Shown here piece after piece: positions 17,303 to 26,686 of a DNA stretch of 64,000 bases (within the stretch, counting starts at the first letter, position 1; each line of letters opens with the position of its first letter). Made by a program: the position numbers and the translations under genes. Origin of the DNA: Balneolaceae bacterium (lineage in GTDB: Bacteria; Bacteroidota; Rhodothermia; Balneolales; Balneolaceae); NCBI GenBank assembly GCA_007131725.1, contig SLPZ01000073.1, positions 1 through 64,000 of the forward strand, given 5' to 3'. The notes under the pieces are model-generated. The model worked only from the letters and a program-made list of their open reading frames with translations. It did no database searches and had not been told where the DNA came from.

Positions 17303-20185
17303 CTATTTAATGGATCCGGTTGCTTTAACCGTAAATCCTCCGTTTTGATTAATTTCAATGTTAGAACCGATGCGTTCGGCTCTCATCTTAATGTTTCGGA
17401 GCCCCTGCCCGGTTTTCCTAATTGTTTTTAACTGGGTTCCGTTGTCGCTAACAATCAATTCGTAATTATTACCGGAAAATGAGAATCGAATATCCACTTT
17501 TGTGGCATTTGAATGTTTTACCACGTTGTTTACAGCTTCTTTAAATATCAGATATACATTCTCTTTTACGTCAACCGGGAGCCTTTCGTACATTCGAAGC
17601 TTGTCAAAGTTGTAATTAAATTCAACCTCACCATTGGCAAATACCTGATTTACATAATCCTGCATCCGATCGGTGAGATCTCCGGCCGTGTCGTTTCTGG
17701 AGTCAATAGACCAGACAATATCATCCAGGCTGGACACAATTTTTCTGCTTTGTTCTCCGAGCTGTTTCAGGGTACTTTTTATCTCATCACTTACATCACC
17801 CGCAAGTAAAAAATCGGTTTGCAGGGCAAGCTCTGTCAGCGATGAACCCACATCATCATGTAAATCGCTGGCAATCTGAACGCGCATTCTTTCAATATCA
17901 ACTTGTTTTCGCACCCTGAAATACCGCATATAAAACCAGGCCAGCCCAATTATAAAAATTACTACCAGCATCAAAAACCACCACTGTAAATAGAATGGCC
18001 GCATGATTGTAAACGAAAATCCGGCTGTTTTTTCGCTTCTGATTCCATCTGCATTATAAGCCCGCAGTTCAAATTCGTATTGTCCGGAAGAAAGAGAGGG
18101 ATACCGAATGGTTCTTTCTCTGGTTGTTTGCCAGCCCTGGTCTAGTCCTTTCATCCGATATTCATAAATTATCTGATCGGGTGCTTCAAAACTGAGGCCG
18201 GTATAGGTAATCTGTACAAAATTCTGGTCGTGATCGAACTGATGTGACCTTGTGGGATTTACCAGCTTTCCGCTGACCAAAATTTCTTCAAGCTCAATTC
18301 CAGGGGAAGATTCTCGTTTTCTGATCCTCTCAGGAAAAAAACGGCTTAATCCCTCAACAGTACCCAGCCATATGGAGCCGTCACTGGCCAGAAAAGATCC
18401 GCCTGCATTCAGCTCGTTGGCAATCAGTCCCTGGTTCTGGTTGTAACTTCTGAAAGCCCTTAGCCGCTCTTCTCTGGTCGATTCACTCAAAAACAGATCA
18501 GGTTCGATGTAATATAACCCCCTGTTGGTTCCCACCCAGTAGTCGTTGTTGCGGTCTTGAATGGTGAAATATGAAATGATATCGCTTCCCCCCGACTCAG
18601 TAATTGATTCAATTGTTTCACCGTCGTAGCGTGCAATGCCGTTAAAGGTTGAAAACCAGACATGCCCGCGGTGATCGATGTGGATTTGAATAACTCCGTT
18701 ACTGGGCAGGCCGTCAGCAATGGTAAAAAAAGTGAATTGATGGCCATCATATTTTGCAGCACCGCCGTAAGTTGCAAACCAGTAATTACCATTATCGTCT
18801 TGTTTTATATCCATCACAGTATTGTGCAGAAAGCCGTTGCCTAAATAATGCTGAACATATCCTTCCTCGCGAAGCTGAATCACACCTTCGTTGTATGTAG
18901 CAATCCAGAATTCGTTATTTTCAGGATCTTCAAAAATTTTCCTGACTACTCTGAACGGAAATTCATCCTCTTCGAGGCTGTAAAATCTTTCTCCGTCGAA
19001 AATACTGATGCCGTCTCTGGTTCCCGCCCAAATTTGTCTGTGGCTGTCCTCGAATAGCGTATACACTTTATTGTCCAGCAACCCGTCTGCTTCGGTGTAC
19101 GGAATCATTTGCTCACCGTCGTATTTCAGAACTCCCCCTCCGTATGTAGCTATCCAGATATTATTTTCGGAATCTTCTTCAAATCCGGTTACCACGTTGT
19201 TGGTCAATCCATTATCTATATCGTAGCTGTGAAAATAATCCCCTGCATACATGGTAATTCCGCCACCAAGCGTTCCAAACCAAATGTTTCCTTCACGGTC
19301 AATAATGGATGAATAAATAATGATTGCCGGTAAGCCATGTTCGCGAGTAAAATTCTGAAAATTTTCACCATCAAAAAGTGAAATCCCATGCTCAGTACCC
19401 AGCCATATCCGGTCGTAATCTTCAACCGTTATGGTTTGAATACGCTCATCAAGTAATCCGTCATCCGCATCGTAAGTTATGAATGTACCGTCGTTATATT
19501 TCATCAGCCCGGCCCGTAAAGCAATCCAAATCCGGTCGTATTCATCGATATACAGGTCTCTGATGCGGAGCTCAGGCAGGCCGTCTGCCACTGAAAAAAA
19601 ATCGACTTGATCGCCGTCAATCTTCACAAGCCCTTCTCTTGAGCCAATCCAGATAACTCCATCCTGAGTTTGCCTAACGGCACGTACACGTTCAATTGGC
19701 AGACCGTATTTTTCATCAACTGAAATGAGTTCCCCATTTTGCCTCGACATCCACAGCCCGTTGCCATCGGTTCCAAACCAATAATTGCCTTCCATATCCT
19801 GAAAAATATCAAGGATAGAATAACGTGACAGTTCAAGAACATTCTGCGGTGTAACAAGCGAGTCACCCAGCAGTGTGGAAACCCCCGATTCTGTGCCTAC
19901 CCAAATGGTTCCATCACGGTCTTCAAATAAAGAGTGTATGCGATTGTGGCCAAGCCCGTCTTCTTCATAGAATTGCTTGAAAGTTATCCCGTCAAACCGG
20001 TTAAGGCCGTAGCCGGTTCCTACCCAAATATAGCCCCTGCTATCCTGCACAAGCGCGTGTGCCACCGACTCGCTCAGCCCCAATTCAATCGAGTAGGTGC
20101 GGAATGGAAGATATTGAGACCAGACAGATTCTGCTACGGCAAATAAAAACAGGAATAATAATATGGTTGTATAATTTGGTCTCAT
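17303..20185 (-). CDS. Beta-propeller (Reg_prop/Y_Y_Y) sensor histidine kinase
   Basis: A 960-residue membrane kinase. After a signal peptide it carries about fourteen Reg_prop repeats of the type GYIWVGTGYGLNRFDG (residues 30-630), predicted to form two seven-bladed propellers in the periplasm. A Y_Y_Y domain (residues about 650-730) and a transmembrane helix (about 738-757) follow. The HisKA_3 domain has phospho-acceptor His776 in ASDLHDDVGSSL. The HATPase domain is intact (FKEAVNNVVKHS, VSDNGTQL, GQGLRNIKMRAE). This is the sensor type common in Bacteroidota polysaccharide sensing, here paired with a LuxR regulator in place of a hybrid AraC output. The regulator follows without a gap. Confidence 0.93.
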   Translation of the reverse strand: MRPNYTTILLFLFLFAVAESVWSQYLPFRTYSIELGLSESVAHALVQDSRGYIWVGTGYGLNRFDGITFKQFYEEDGLGHNRIHSLFEDRDGTIWVGTESGVSTLLGDSLVTPQNVLELSRYSILDIFQDMEGNYWFGTDGNGLWMSRQNGELISVDEKYGLPIERVRAVRQTQDGVIWIGSREGLVKIDGDQVDFFSVADGLPELRIRDLYIDEYDRIWIALRAGLMKYNDGTFITYDADDGLLDERIQTITVEDYDRIWLGTEHGISLFDGENFQNFTREHGLPAIIIYSSIIDREGNIWFGTLGGGITMYAGDYFHSYDIDNGLTNNVVTGFEEDSENNIWIATYGGGVLKYDGEQMIPYTEADGLLDNKVYTLFEDSHRQIWAGTRDGISIFDGERFYSLEEDEFPFRVVRKIFEDPENNEFWIATYNEGVIQLREEGYVQHYLGNGFLHNTVMDIKQDDNGNYWFATYGGAAKYDGHQFTFFTIADGLPSNGVIQIHIDHRGHVWFSTFNGIARYDGETIESITESGGSDIISYFTIQDRNNDYWVGTNRGLYYIEPDLFLSESTREERLRAFRSYNQNQGLIANELNAGGSFLASDGSIWLGTVEGLSRFFPERIRKRESSPGIELEEILVSGKLVNPTRSHQFDHDQNFVQITYTGLSFEAPDQIIYEYRMKGLDQGWQTTRERTIRYPSLSSGQYEFELRAYNADGIRSEKTAGFSFTIMRPFYLQWWFLMLVVIFIIGLAWFYMRYFRVRKQVDIERMRVQIASDLHDDVGSSLTELALQTDFLLAGDVSDEIKSTLKQLGEQSRKIVSSLDDIVWSIDSRNDTAGDLTDRMQDYVNQVFANGEVEFNYNFDKLRMYERLPVDVKENVYLIFKEAVNNVVKHSNATKVDIRFSFSGNNYELIVSDNGTQLKTIRKTGQGLRNIKMRAERIGSNIEINQNGGFTVKATGSIK

Positions 20186-20295
20186 TCCTGTAATCTAACA
20201 AGTTATCCGGTATACACAAATCACATCTTCATGTGAACCGGATACCGGGTGCCTTTTTCTGGAAATCAAGGCAAAAAACCGGTTGTTTTGTTTGT

Positions 20296-20481
20296 GTTTA
20301 GCGTCTTGAATTTAACAACTGACAGAGTACCGTGCTTTTCGGTTCCTGTTAGAGTTGTGAGGAGTAGAAAATGTCCCAAAAACAGCTATCCGCGACTCTG
20401 GCAGGAGCTCTCTAACGTTCGCACTCTGCCAGGATGCTTCTGAGAAATACCCGTCTGACCGCTCAAAGCGGTCTGACGGGT
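20296..20481. repeat. Palindromic repeat family 2, copy 1
   Basis: It lies in the 347-bp gap before the sigma factor gene. Bases 20314-20360 (with gacagagtaccgtgctttt) occur in inverted orientation at 26388-26436 with only a few differences. A 33-bp hairpin at 20449-20481 (acccgtctgaccgct paired with agcggtctgacgggt, one mismatch) is nearly identical to 26458-26490. It is non-coding. Confidence 0.8.
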
Positions 20482-20495
20482 CGTTAGACAAAAAA

Positions 20496-20516
20496 AGCCG
20501 GATGGTTTATCCGGCT
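20496..20516 (-). terminator. Intrinsic terminator of the sigma factor gene
   Basis: The stem agccggat/atccggct is followed by a seven-T run on the minus strand, 17 bp after the rpoD stop codon. Confidence 0.85.
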
Positions 20517-20532
20517 TTAATTGAAAAGTTTT

Positions 20533-21387
20533 TTACCCAAGATAGGCACGAAGCGCCGCGCTTCGGTTATGGTGGCGCAGCTTTCGCAGTGCCTTTTCTT
20601 TGATCTGCCTCACCCGTTCGCGGGTCAAATCGAAACGCTCGCCGATTTCTTCGAGTGTAAGTGAGTGTTCACGGCCTATACCGAAGTAGAGGCGAATTAC
20701 TTCAGCCTCGCGCTTTGTTAATTTAGACAATGCACGCTCAATTTCAACCTTGAGCGATTCACCCATCAGATCATTGTCTGGATCGGGTATCTCTTCGTTT
20801 TCGAGCACATCGAGCAGACGGTTGTCTTCACCCTGTGCAAACGGTGCATCCATCGATAAGTGACGGCCTGATATTTTAAGCGTATCGGCAACTTCCGATA
20901 CCGTCATTTCCAGGCTTTCGGCAAGTTCTGCAGCCGACGGCACCCTCTCATATTCCTGCTCCAGTTTGGAAAGTTCTTTTCCGATTTTGTTAAGTGCACC
21001 AACACGGTTCAGCGGCAGACGCACAATACGGCTCTGCTCGGCAAGTGCCTGTAAGATAGACTGGCGAATCCACCAAACGGCGTACGAGATAAACTTAAAA
21101 CCACGTGTTTCGTCAAATCGCTTGGCTGCTTTAATCAGGCCAAGGTTCCCTTCGTTGATGAGATCTCCCAAAGACAAACCCTGGTTTTGATACTGCTTTG
21201 CAACAGAAACAACAAAACGGAGGTTTGCTTTTGTCAGTTCTTCGAGGGCGCGCTGTGAGCCTTTTTGTATCTCCTTCGCCAGCCTTACTTCATCGTCGGG
21301 GGTAATTAATTTCTCTTTTCCAATTTCGTGCAGGTAGCGATCCAATGATTCGGATTCGCGTGTAGAAATTCCTGAGCTTTTTGCCAC
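20533..21387 (-). CDS. rpoD: Primary RNA polymerase sigma factor (RpoD/SigA), short form
   Basis: A 284-residue sigma-70 factor beginning at a GTG, with no in-frame ATG nearby. Region 1.2 has [16 protein letters not shown]. Region 2 is complete ([33 protein letters not shown], then [19 protein letters not shown]). Regions 3 and 4 follow, the latter with [21 protein letters not shown]. Region 1.1 and the long spacer of proteobacterial RpoD are absent. That is normal for primary sigma factors of the Bacteroidota lineage, which read TTG/TAnnTTTG promoters. A TAATTTTG motif on the minus strand (21475-21482) may be part of its own promoter, but the -33 part is not clear. It recruits core polymerase at housekeeping genes. 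Confidence 0.95.
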   Translation of the reverse strand: MAKSSGISTRESESLDRYLHEIGKEKLITPDDEVRLAKEIQKGSQRALEELTKANLRFVVSVAKQYQNQGLSLGDLINEGNLGLIKAAKRFDETRGFKFISYAVWWIRQSILQALAEQSRIVRLPLNRVGALNKIGKELSKLEQEYERVPSAAELAESLEMTVSEVADTLKISGRHLSMDAPFAQGEDNRLLDVLENEEIPDPDNDLMGESLKVEIERALSKLTKREAEVIRLYFGIGREHSLTLEEIGERFDLTRERVRQIKEKALRKLRHHNRSAALRAYLG

Positions 21388-21535
21388 GTTATAATGATTA
21401 AATTTGTTGGATTGTTTACTTAATTAAGGATGCCCTTACTACGTTTTGTATATGAATATGTTGTGTAGAAGCAACAAAATTAACTGTGAAATATAAAAAT
21501 TTATCTTCATAATTTGAAGGCGAATGTAATAAAAA

Positions 21536-22708
21536 TCATAGTCTTTTAAAAAACGATTTTCCTTTAAGCCTATTGTCAATTCCATGAAACTCAAGAATGG
21601 TTGCCGGAACATCTGAAAAGGTGGCTCTTATACCAAGATTTTTTCCTGGTTCTGCACCTTTTTTCAGTGCCAGCACAGGTACAAATTCCCTGGTGTGATC
21701 TGTGCTGTCATCAGCCGGATCATTGCCATGATCGCCCGATAATATCATCAAATCCCCATCCTCAAGTTTTCGAACCATCTCGGGCAGTGCCCTGTCTATC
21801 TCTTGCAGGCATTTTGCAAAACCTTCCGTATCCTGTCGATGCCCGTAAATCTGATCGGTGTCAATAAGGTTCACAAAAGTAAAACTGTTCTCTATTTTTG
21901 CACTCATCAGGCTTAAAAGCTGTGAAATTCCCTCTGTATTGCTCTTTGTTCTGCGAAATTGGGTAAAACCGGTATCCGCAAACAGATCAATAATTTTACC
22001 GATTGAATAGGTTCTGATTCCGTTTTCCAGCAGTTCAGACATTAAATTGGGAACTGGTGGTTTTAAGGAAAAATCATGCCGCTGGTCTGACAGACGCTCA
22101 AAAGCCCCCGGCTTTCCATGAAATGGGCGGGCAATAACTCGCCCCACGCCATGCTCATGCACCATAACTTGCTCCCTGGCATATTCACACCATTCATACA
22201 ATTTTTTTACCGGTGTAATATCATCATGGCAGGCAACCTGAAAAACACTATCGGCCGATGTGTAAACAATCGGATTTCCGGTGCACATATGTTCTTCTCC
22301 ATAATCTTCAATAACTTTTGTGCCCGAATACGGTAAATTGCAGAGCGCATCTTTCACACCAATTCCTGAACAAAATTTTGAGATAATTTCATCCGGAAAA
22401 CCTTTTGGATAGGTTGGAAACGGCCTTTCGAAATGAATTCCCGCAAACTCCCAATGGCCGGTTGTTGAATCTTTTCCGGCCGAGGCCATCCTCATCTTTC
22501 CATAGGATGCCAGTGGTTCGCTTAACGGTTTAATGGAGTGAAATTCTCTGATATTACCCATTCCGAGTTTCTCGAAATATGGGAGTTCAACATTGGTAAT
22601 TCTGCTCACGTTGCCAAGCGTATCGGCCTGCTCATCCCCATATTCGTGAGCGTCTTCCTGTGCACCTACACCCAGTCCGTCAATAATCACTAAAAAAGTT
22701 CTGGGCAT
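21536..22708 (-). CDS. deoB: Phosphopentomutase DeoB
   Basis: A 390-residue enzyme of the alkaline-phosphatase superfamily that interconverts ribose/deoxyribose 1- and 5-phosphates in nucleoside salvage. It starts MPRTFLVIIDGLGVGAQEDA with the first metal ligand Asp. Later it has GKDSTTGHWEFAG (phosphorylatable Thr), and near the C-terminus LILSGDHGND and DHTREFVPVLALKKG with further Mn ligands. Length matches DeoB. The stop codon of the upstream GAF protein lies 3 bp before the ATG, so they are probably co-transcribed. Confidence 0.95.
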   Translation of the reverse strand: MPRTFLVIIDGLGVGAQEDAHEYGDEQADTLGNVSRITNVELPYFEKLGMGNIREFHSIKPLSEPLASYGKMRMASAGKDSTTGHWEFAGIHFERPFPTYPKGFPDEIISKFCSGIGVKDALCNLPYSGTKVIEDYGEEHMCTGNPIVYTSADSVFQVACHDDITPVKKLYEWCEYAREQVMVHEHGVGRVIARPFHGKPGAFERLSDQRHDFSLKPPVPNLMSELLENGIRTYSIGKIIDLFADTGFTQFRRTKSNTEGISQLLSLMSAKIENSFTFVNLIDTDQIYGHRQDTEGFAKCLQEIDRALPEMVRKLEDGDLMILSGDHGNDPADDSTDHTREFVPVLALKKGAEPGKNLGIRATFSDVPATILEFHGIDNRLKGKSFFKRL

Positions 22709-22711
22709 GGC

Positions 22712-24172
22712 TTACATATTTACGATCATGGTATCCTTATTTTTTAAGGCTATGTCAAGCGCCTGCTTTGCATCCAGAACAATCTCATTCATGTCTGTTT
22801 GCTCCGGATCGAGCTGTACTGATCCGGCTTTGATATTAACCTCCAGTTTTCGGCCATCTCCAAAATCAATTTTATTTTTCAGGTCGTTCATGTTTGTCTT
22901 CAGCCATTCCTGGTGATATTGTTCATTTACACCAAAAAGCAGATAAGAGAAAACATAGTCGCTGTTGAAACCGATTAATCCATTATAACCGAGCCGGGAC
23001 GGGTTGAGCGCTTTTACCATGAGGCGCTGTAGTTTTTTTAGTTCTTCGAGCCGAAGCTGCGAACGCAATTCAGTTAGGTTATCTATTCCGATCAGGCCAA
23101 ACCAGATATCTTCTCCGCTTTGTTGGATTCGATGCAGCTCTTTCTGCAACACTGATTCCCAGATCTCCGGCACAAAACTTCCGTATTCTGTTGTGAATAA
23201 ATCTTTCTGAAATCTTTTACTCTCCAGTTTTGCCTGAATGGTGTATGATGCAAACCTTACCAAATTTTTCAGTTGATGTTTGACCGATTCTTTAAAAATC
23301 AGCGGGTTTTTATCATAAGCAAGAACTACAATATGCCTGCGGTCCGAAATCAGTACAGGAATTGCCAAAGTTGCCCCCTCTGTAAAACTCTCGGATGATG
23401 AGATACGTTTGGGATTTTGGTTGAAATGTATAGAAAACATTGGCTTTCCCTTTTGTAGAGCATCATATGCTAATGATTTTTCTTCAACCATCAAGCCAGG
23501 CTGCGGTGATGGCGGTGCATTTTCTGAACGGATAACCGTTACCCACGTTTCCATCCCGCGAAGTGCAACTGCCACTCCGCCGCCGGGCAGCAGTTTTTGC
23601 ATCTCTTCGGCCATTATGTTCAGTATCTCCACCTCATCCAGGTTCACGGAGAATTGATTTAGTGACCTCTCATAATCCACCCACTGGTTCTGTTCATTGT
23701 AAAGATCCGTTAGCTCCAGGTAGGTATTCAGAACATTGATGTGGGCATTTTTATAAGCCAAAATTGCCCGTTCCATCACTTTGGAGCGAATTTTTTTTTC
23801 GGTTTCCAGAACGGTAATAGCAATAGTCTGTCCGTTATTTTGGAAAGGTATCAAAAAAAGGTGATCAACAGGGACGACATCAAAATAGTGGGGAAGCTCA
23901 GATCGGCCTATATCACGGTCAATTTCGAGCTGCAGCGGTTCTTTAATATCTTTGTAGTCGTTCAGGAAAAAATTTTCAAAATCAATCCTGTCTTTGAACA
24001 TCACATTATGAAGCTGTTTGAACGTAGTCTCAAGCACAAATTGCTGTCTTGAACGGTTCACCCAATACAAATACCCGGTTTGCGCTCCAACGGACTGACC
24101 CAATAGCTGCATCAGATCGTCCATGATGTGTTTAAATTCGAATAACGCTTTCTCTTCCCTGTTTGTGTTCAT
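22712..24172 (-). CDS. Tandem GAF-like protein with degenerate GGDEF-like C-terminal domain
   Basis: A 486-residue soluble protein. Residues about 10-150 and 170-315 each look like a GAF sensor domain (HIMDDLMQLLGQSVGAQTGY; LNIMAEEMQKLLPGGGVAVAL). Residues 335-486 follow the strand and helix order of a GGDEF domain (WFGLIGIDNLTEL, then the strand pair near 395-413, then VNIKAGSVQLD and AKQALDIALKNKD). The signature itself is replaced by GFNSDYV at 401-407, so cyclase activity is not expected. It may be a ligand-binding or scaffold relic; this is inference. It sits 3 bp upstream of deoB. Confidence 0.7.
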   Translation of the reverse strand: MNTNREEKALFEFKHIMDDLMQLLGQSVGAQTGYLYWVNRSRQQFVLETTFKQLHNVMFKDRIDFENFFLNDYKDIKEPLQLEIDRDIGRSELPHYFDVVPVDHLFLIPFQNNGQTIAITVLETEKKIRSKVMERAILAYKNAHINVLNTYLELTDLYNEQNQWVDYERSLNQFSVNLDEVEILNIMAEEMQKLLPGGGVAVALRGMETWVTVIRSENAPPSPQPGLMVEEKSLAYDALQKGKPMFSIHFNQNPKRISSSESFTEGATLAIPVLISDRRHIVVLAYDKNPLIFKESVKHQLKNLVRFASYTIQAKLESKRFQKDLFTTEYGSFVPEIWESVLQKELHRIQQSGEDIWFGLIGIDNLTELRSQLRLEELKKLQRLMVKALNPSRLGYNGLIGFNSDYVFSYLLFGVNEQYHQEWLKTNMNDLKNKIDFGDGRKLEVNIKAGSVQLDPEQTDMNEIVLDAKQALDIALKNKDTMIVNM

Positions 24173-24219
24173 GCCGGATATTTATTCGCTGATGCAGTTA
24201 TTCATGCAAAGTAGGGACA

Positions 24220-26019
24220 TTAGAGGGATTCTGCCAACTTCTCTGCATCAGAAATCATGTTTTCAAAAAGTGAAATACCGTTTTCCCAGAACGCGGGATC
24301 TTTAATGTCCAGGCCGATTTTTGCTACAAGGTTGTGAGGCCAGTCGGACCCACCAGCTTCCAAAATGGAGAGATATTTTTCCGAAAAGTCTTTTTCTTCC
24401 GTCTGCCGATACACATCATAAAGTGCCAAAACCAGAAGCTCTCCGAACGCATACGCATAAACATAGCCGGGTGAGTGTAAAAAATGTGGAATGTAGCACC
24501 ACCAGATGCCGTATTCCTCAGTCAGTGTAATTGATTCACCATAGAGGTCTTTTTGAGTTTGAAGCCACAATTCGGAAAACTCATCGGTGGTTAATTCTCC
24601 CTGCTCACGCCTTGCAGTGTGTATTCGATCCTCAAACCGGTTCATTGAAATTTGCCGGAACACCGTGGCAATGGTATCATCAATCTTGCTGATTAGAAGC
24701 GCCAGTTTCTCTTGAGGATCATCCAATGCATCCATCAGTTTGTTAAAAACCAGCATTTCACCAAAAACGGATGCAGTTTCTGCCGTGGTGAGGGGAGTTG
24801 AAGATTGCAGCTCTCCCTGTTTCCTGGACAAATACTGATGCACGCCGTGACCCAGTTCATGTGCCAGGGTTTGAACATCACGCAACTGGCCATCATAATT
24901 CATAAATACATAGGGATGAACAGAAGTTACAGTACTTGCCGAATAAGCACCTCCCCTTTTCCCGGGTTTGATGGCAGCATCAATCCAGTTTTTATCAAAA
25001 AATTCTGATGCAATCTCTTTCATTGCAGGGTGGAAATCTCCATAGGCATCCAGAACCATATTTTTGCCCTGATCCCAGGGAACAGTCTTGGTGGTTTTTA
25101 AAATCGGAGCATAACGGTCGTAATCAAACATCTCATCTACTCCCAGCAGCCGGGTTTTTAATTTGTAATATCGCTGAACAAGATGGTAATGCCCCGTAAC
25201 AGCGTTAACCAGTGCTTCTACTGTTTCATCGTCTGTTTGATTGGACAGGTTCCTTGATGAAATCCAGCTATCATATTTTCTGAGCCTGTCGTTGGTGAAT
25301 TTGTCGGCCAGGATGGTATTGAAAACATAGGTCAGTGTTCTGGAATGATCTCTGAATGTATTTGTGAGAGATGCATGAGCCCGCTTTCTCAACTCGCGAT
25401 CGGGATTGTGCAGCTTGCTGAGTACCTCCTGTTCAGTCAATTTTTCTCCGTCGAGCTCGAATCGAGCCGCACCGAGGGTTTCATCAAAATAACGGTTCCA
25501 GGCAGCACGCCCTGTCACCGATTTGGCACTCATCACCTGCTCGGCTTCTTCAGTTAGCGTGTGTTTTTTATACTGACGCGACACTTGTAGATAGTGCTTC
25601 CAGTGTTCCAGTTCTTCCGATTGGATTAAAGCATCTGCTTTTTCGGTGTCAATTCTCAGCCATTCAACATCAAAAAATACAAGATGCTGATTTACCTCTG
25701 AACCAAGTTCATTAGCCTCCTGAAGCAGTTTTCCAAGCCTGGCATCTTCGGTATTTACAGACCAGCTTAAATAGGCAAATGAACCTATTCTGCCTAAAAT
25801 CCCGGCAATTTCCTCGTATTGTTGCAGGGCATCTGAAAATTCCTGCGCGTCCAGCTCACCAACTCTTCCCCTGTAAGTAGCATTAAATTCTTTTGCCAGC
25901 TTTACCGCTTTTTGACGATCGTTTTTCAATTTCGGGTCTTCGGGAGATTTATAAAGATCAGACAGGTCCCAGTTAATATTCTCAGCTCCGTTTTTTTCTT
26001 TTTTACTTTTTTTGGTCAT
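24220..26019 (-). CDS. pepF: Oligoendopeptidase F (M3 family zinc peptidase)
   Basis: A 599-residue cytoplasmic metallopeptidase starting at the ATG at 26019; a TTG three codons earlier was not used. The zinc motif is HELGH (residues 387-391) in TLAHELGHGVHQYLS, with the downstream Glu in TAETASVFGE. The C-terminal part has the typical YGIWWCYIPHFLHSPGYVYAYAFGELL. PepF cleaves peptides of about 7-17 residues and takes part in peptide turnover. The Lys-rich N-terminus (KKSKKEKNG) is not a signal sequence. It may be the first gene of a unit with the GAF protein and deoB, 47 bp apart. Confidence 0.95.
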   Translation of the reverse strand: MTKKSKKEKNGAENINWDLSDLYKSPEDPKLKNDRQKAVKLAKEFNATYRGRVGELDAQEFSDALQQYEEIAGILGRIGSFAYLSWSVNTEDARLGKLLQEANELGSEVNQHLVFFDVEWLRIDTEKADALIQSEELEHWKHYLQVSRQYKKHTLTEEAEQVMSAKSVTGRAAWNRYFDETLGAARFELDGEKLTEQEVLSKLHNPDRELRKRAHASLTNTFRDHSRTLTYVFNTILADKFTNDRLRKYDSWISSRNLSNQTDDETVEALVNAVTGHYHLVQRYYKLKTRLLGVDEMFDYDRYAPILKTTKTVPWDQGKNMVLDAYGDFHPAMKEIASEFFDKNWIDAAIKPGKRGGAYSASTVTSVHPYVFMNYDGQLRDVQTLAHELGHGVHQYLSRKQGELQSSTPLTTAETASVFGEMLVFNKLMDALDDPQEKLALLISKIDDTIATVFRQISMNRFEDRIHTARREQGELTTDEFSELWLQTQKDLYGESITLTEEYGIWWCYIPHFLHSPGYVYAYAFGELLVLALYDVYRQTEEKDFSEKYLSILEAGGSDWPHNLVAKIGLDIKDPAFWENGISLFENMISDAEKLAESL

Positions 26020-26686
26020 TAAATTCAATGGTTTAAATATCAGCTTTATTATTTTGCATCACTCTTTGAAGATCGCCTGTACCAGATGAACTCCGCTTTA
26101 TTCAAACCGAAAATATAAAGAATACTTATCCGGCAATAAATTCCTTTTTTTGATCATCTCTAAGTGAACTTTTATCATGAACTGATGGGTTATAAAGGCA
26201 TATTCATTATTTTTTTGTATCACAAAATATGAGTATGTGTTTTGCGTAGAATAACCGTCAAATGTGTTTTGCAGGAAATACCCGTCAGACCGCTTTGGTA
26301 CGTGTTTAGCAACCTGACAAAGTGCGTTAGTCCCGATAAGCCTTTTGGGATCGCGGACAACTATTTCGCAGGTAAGTTACCTTTGGATCACAACTCTGAC
26401 AGGAACCGAAAAGCACGGTACTCTGTCAGGTTGTTATCTATGTGTATTGTCTGAAAAACCCGTCAGACCGCATTGAGCGGTCAGACGGGTAACTGCAAAG
26501 TTATTATTTTGCATCTTAGAATACATCATATTTTTATTGCAATAATGCTTAATTTACGTGATTATGTTAATCACAACCCTGACGGAAAATTTCAATATTA
26601 TTCACAGGTACTCAGATAATGTATTTCCGTCCATCTACCATTAAACATCATTCACACATCTAATATAATATCAAGACCATACTGTT
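26020..26686. other. 667-bp intergenic region between pepF and kgd
   Basis: A divergent gap. The middle is taken up by repeat family 2 (26279-26490). On each side the sequence is AT-rich and must hold both promoters, but no convincing TTG/TAnnTTTG pair was found. The phrase tgtgttttgc occurs twice at 26234-26268. A frame within the repeat is rejected as coding. Confidence 0.6.
26279..26490. repeat. Palindromic repeat family 2, copy 2 (inverted)
   Basis: Contains a half hairpin acccgtcagaccgct at 26279-26293 and the complete 33-bp hairpin at 26458-26490. Between them, 26388-26436 is the inverted copy of 20314-20360 and is itself a hairpin (caactctgacag/ctgtcaggttg). Hairpin ends thus frame the element on both sides. 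Confidence 0.8.

Noticed and set aside
20249-20443. 64-codon frame before the sigma factor gene
   Set aside because: It lies within repeat family 2, no ribosome binding site.
24220-26028. TTG start for pepF three codons upstream
   Set aside because: An ATG at 26019 gives the expected N-terminus; the TTG has no supporting site.
26242-26454. 70-codon frame between pepF and kgd
   Set aside because: It is made of repeat family 2 sequence and its hairpins; no family features.
20449-26490. Possible CRISPR repeats (33-bp hairpins)
   Set aside because: Only two complete copies 6 kb apart, no spacers, no cas genes; they are dispersed palindromic repeats.
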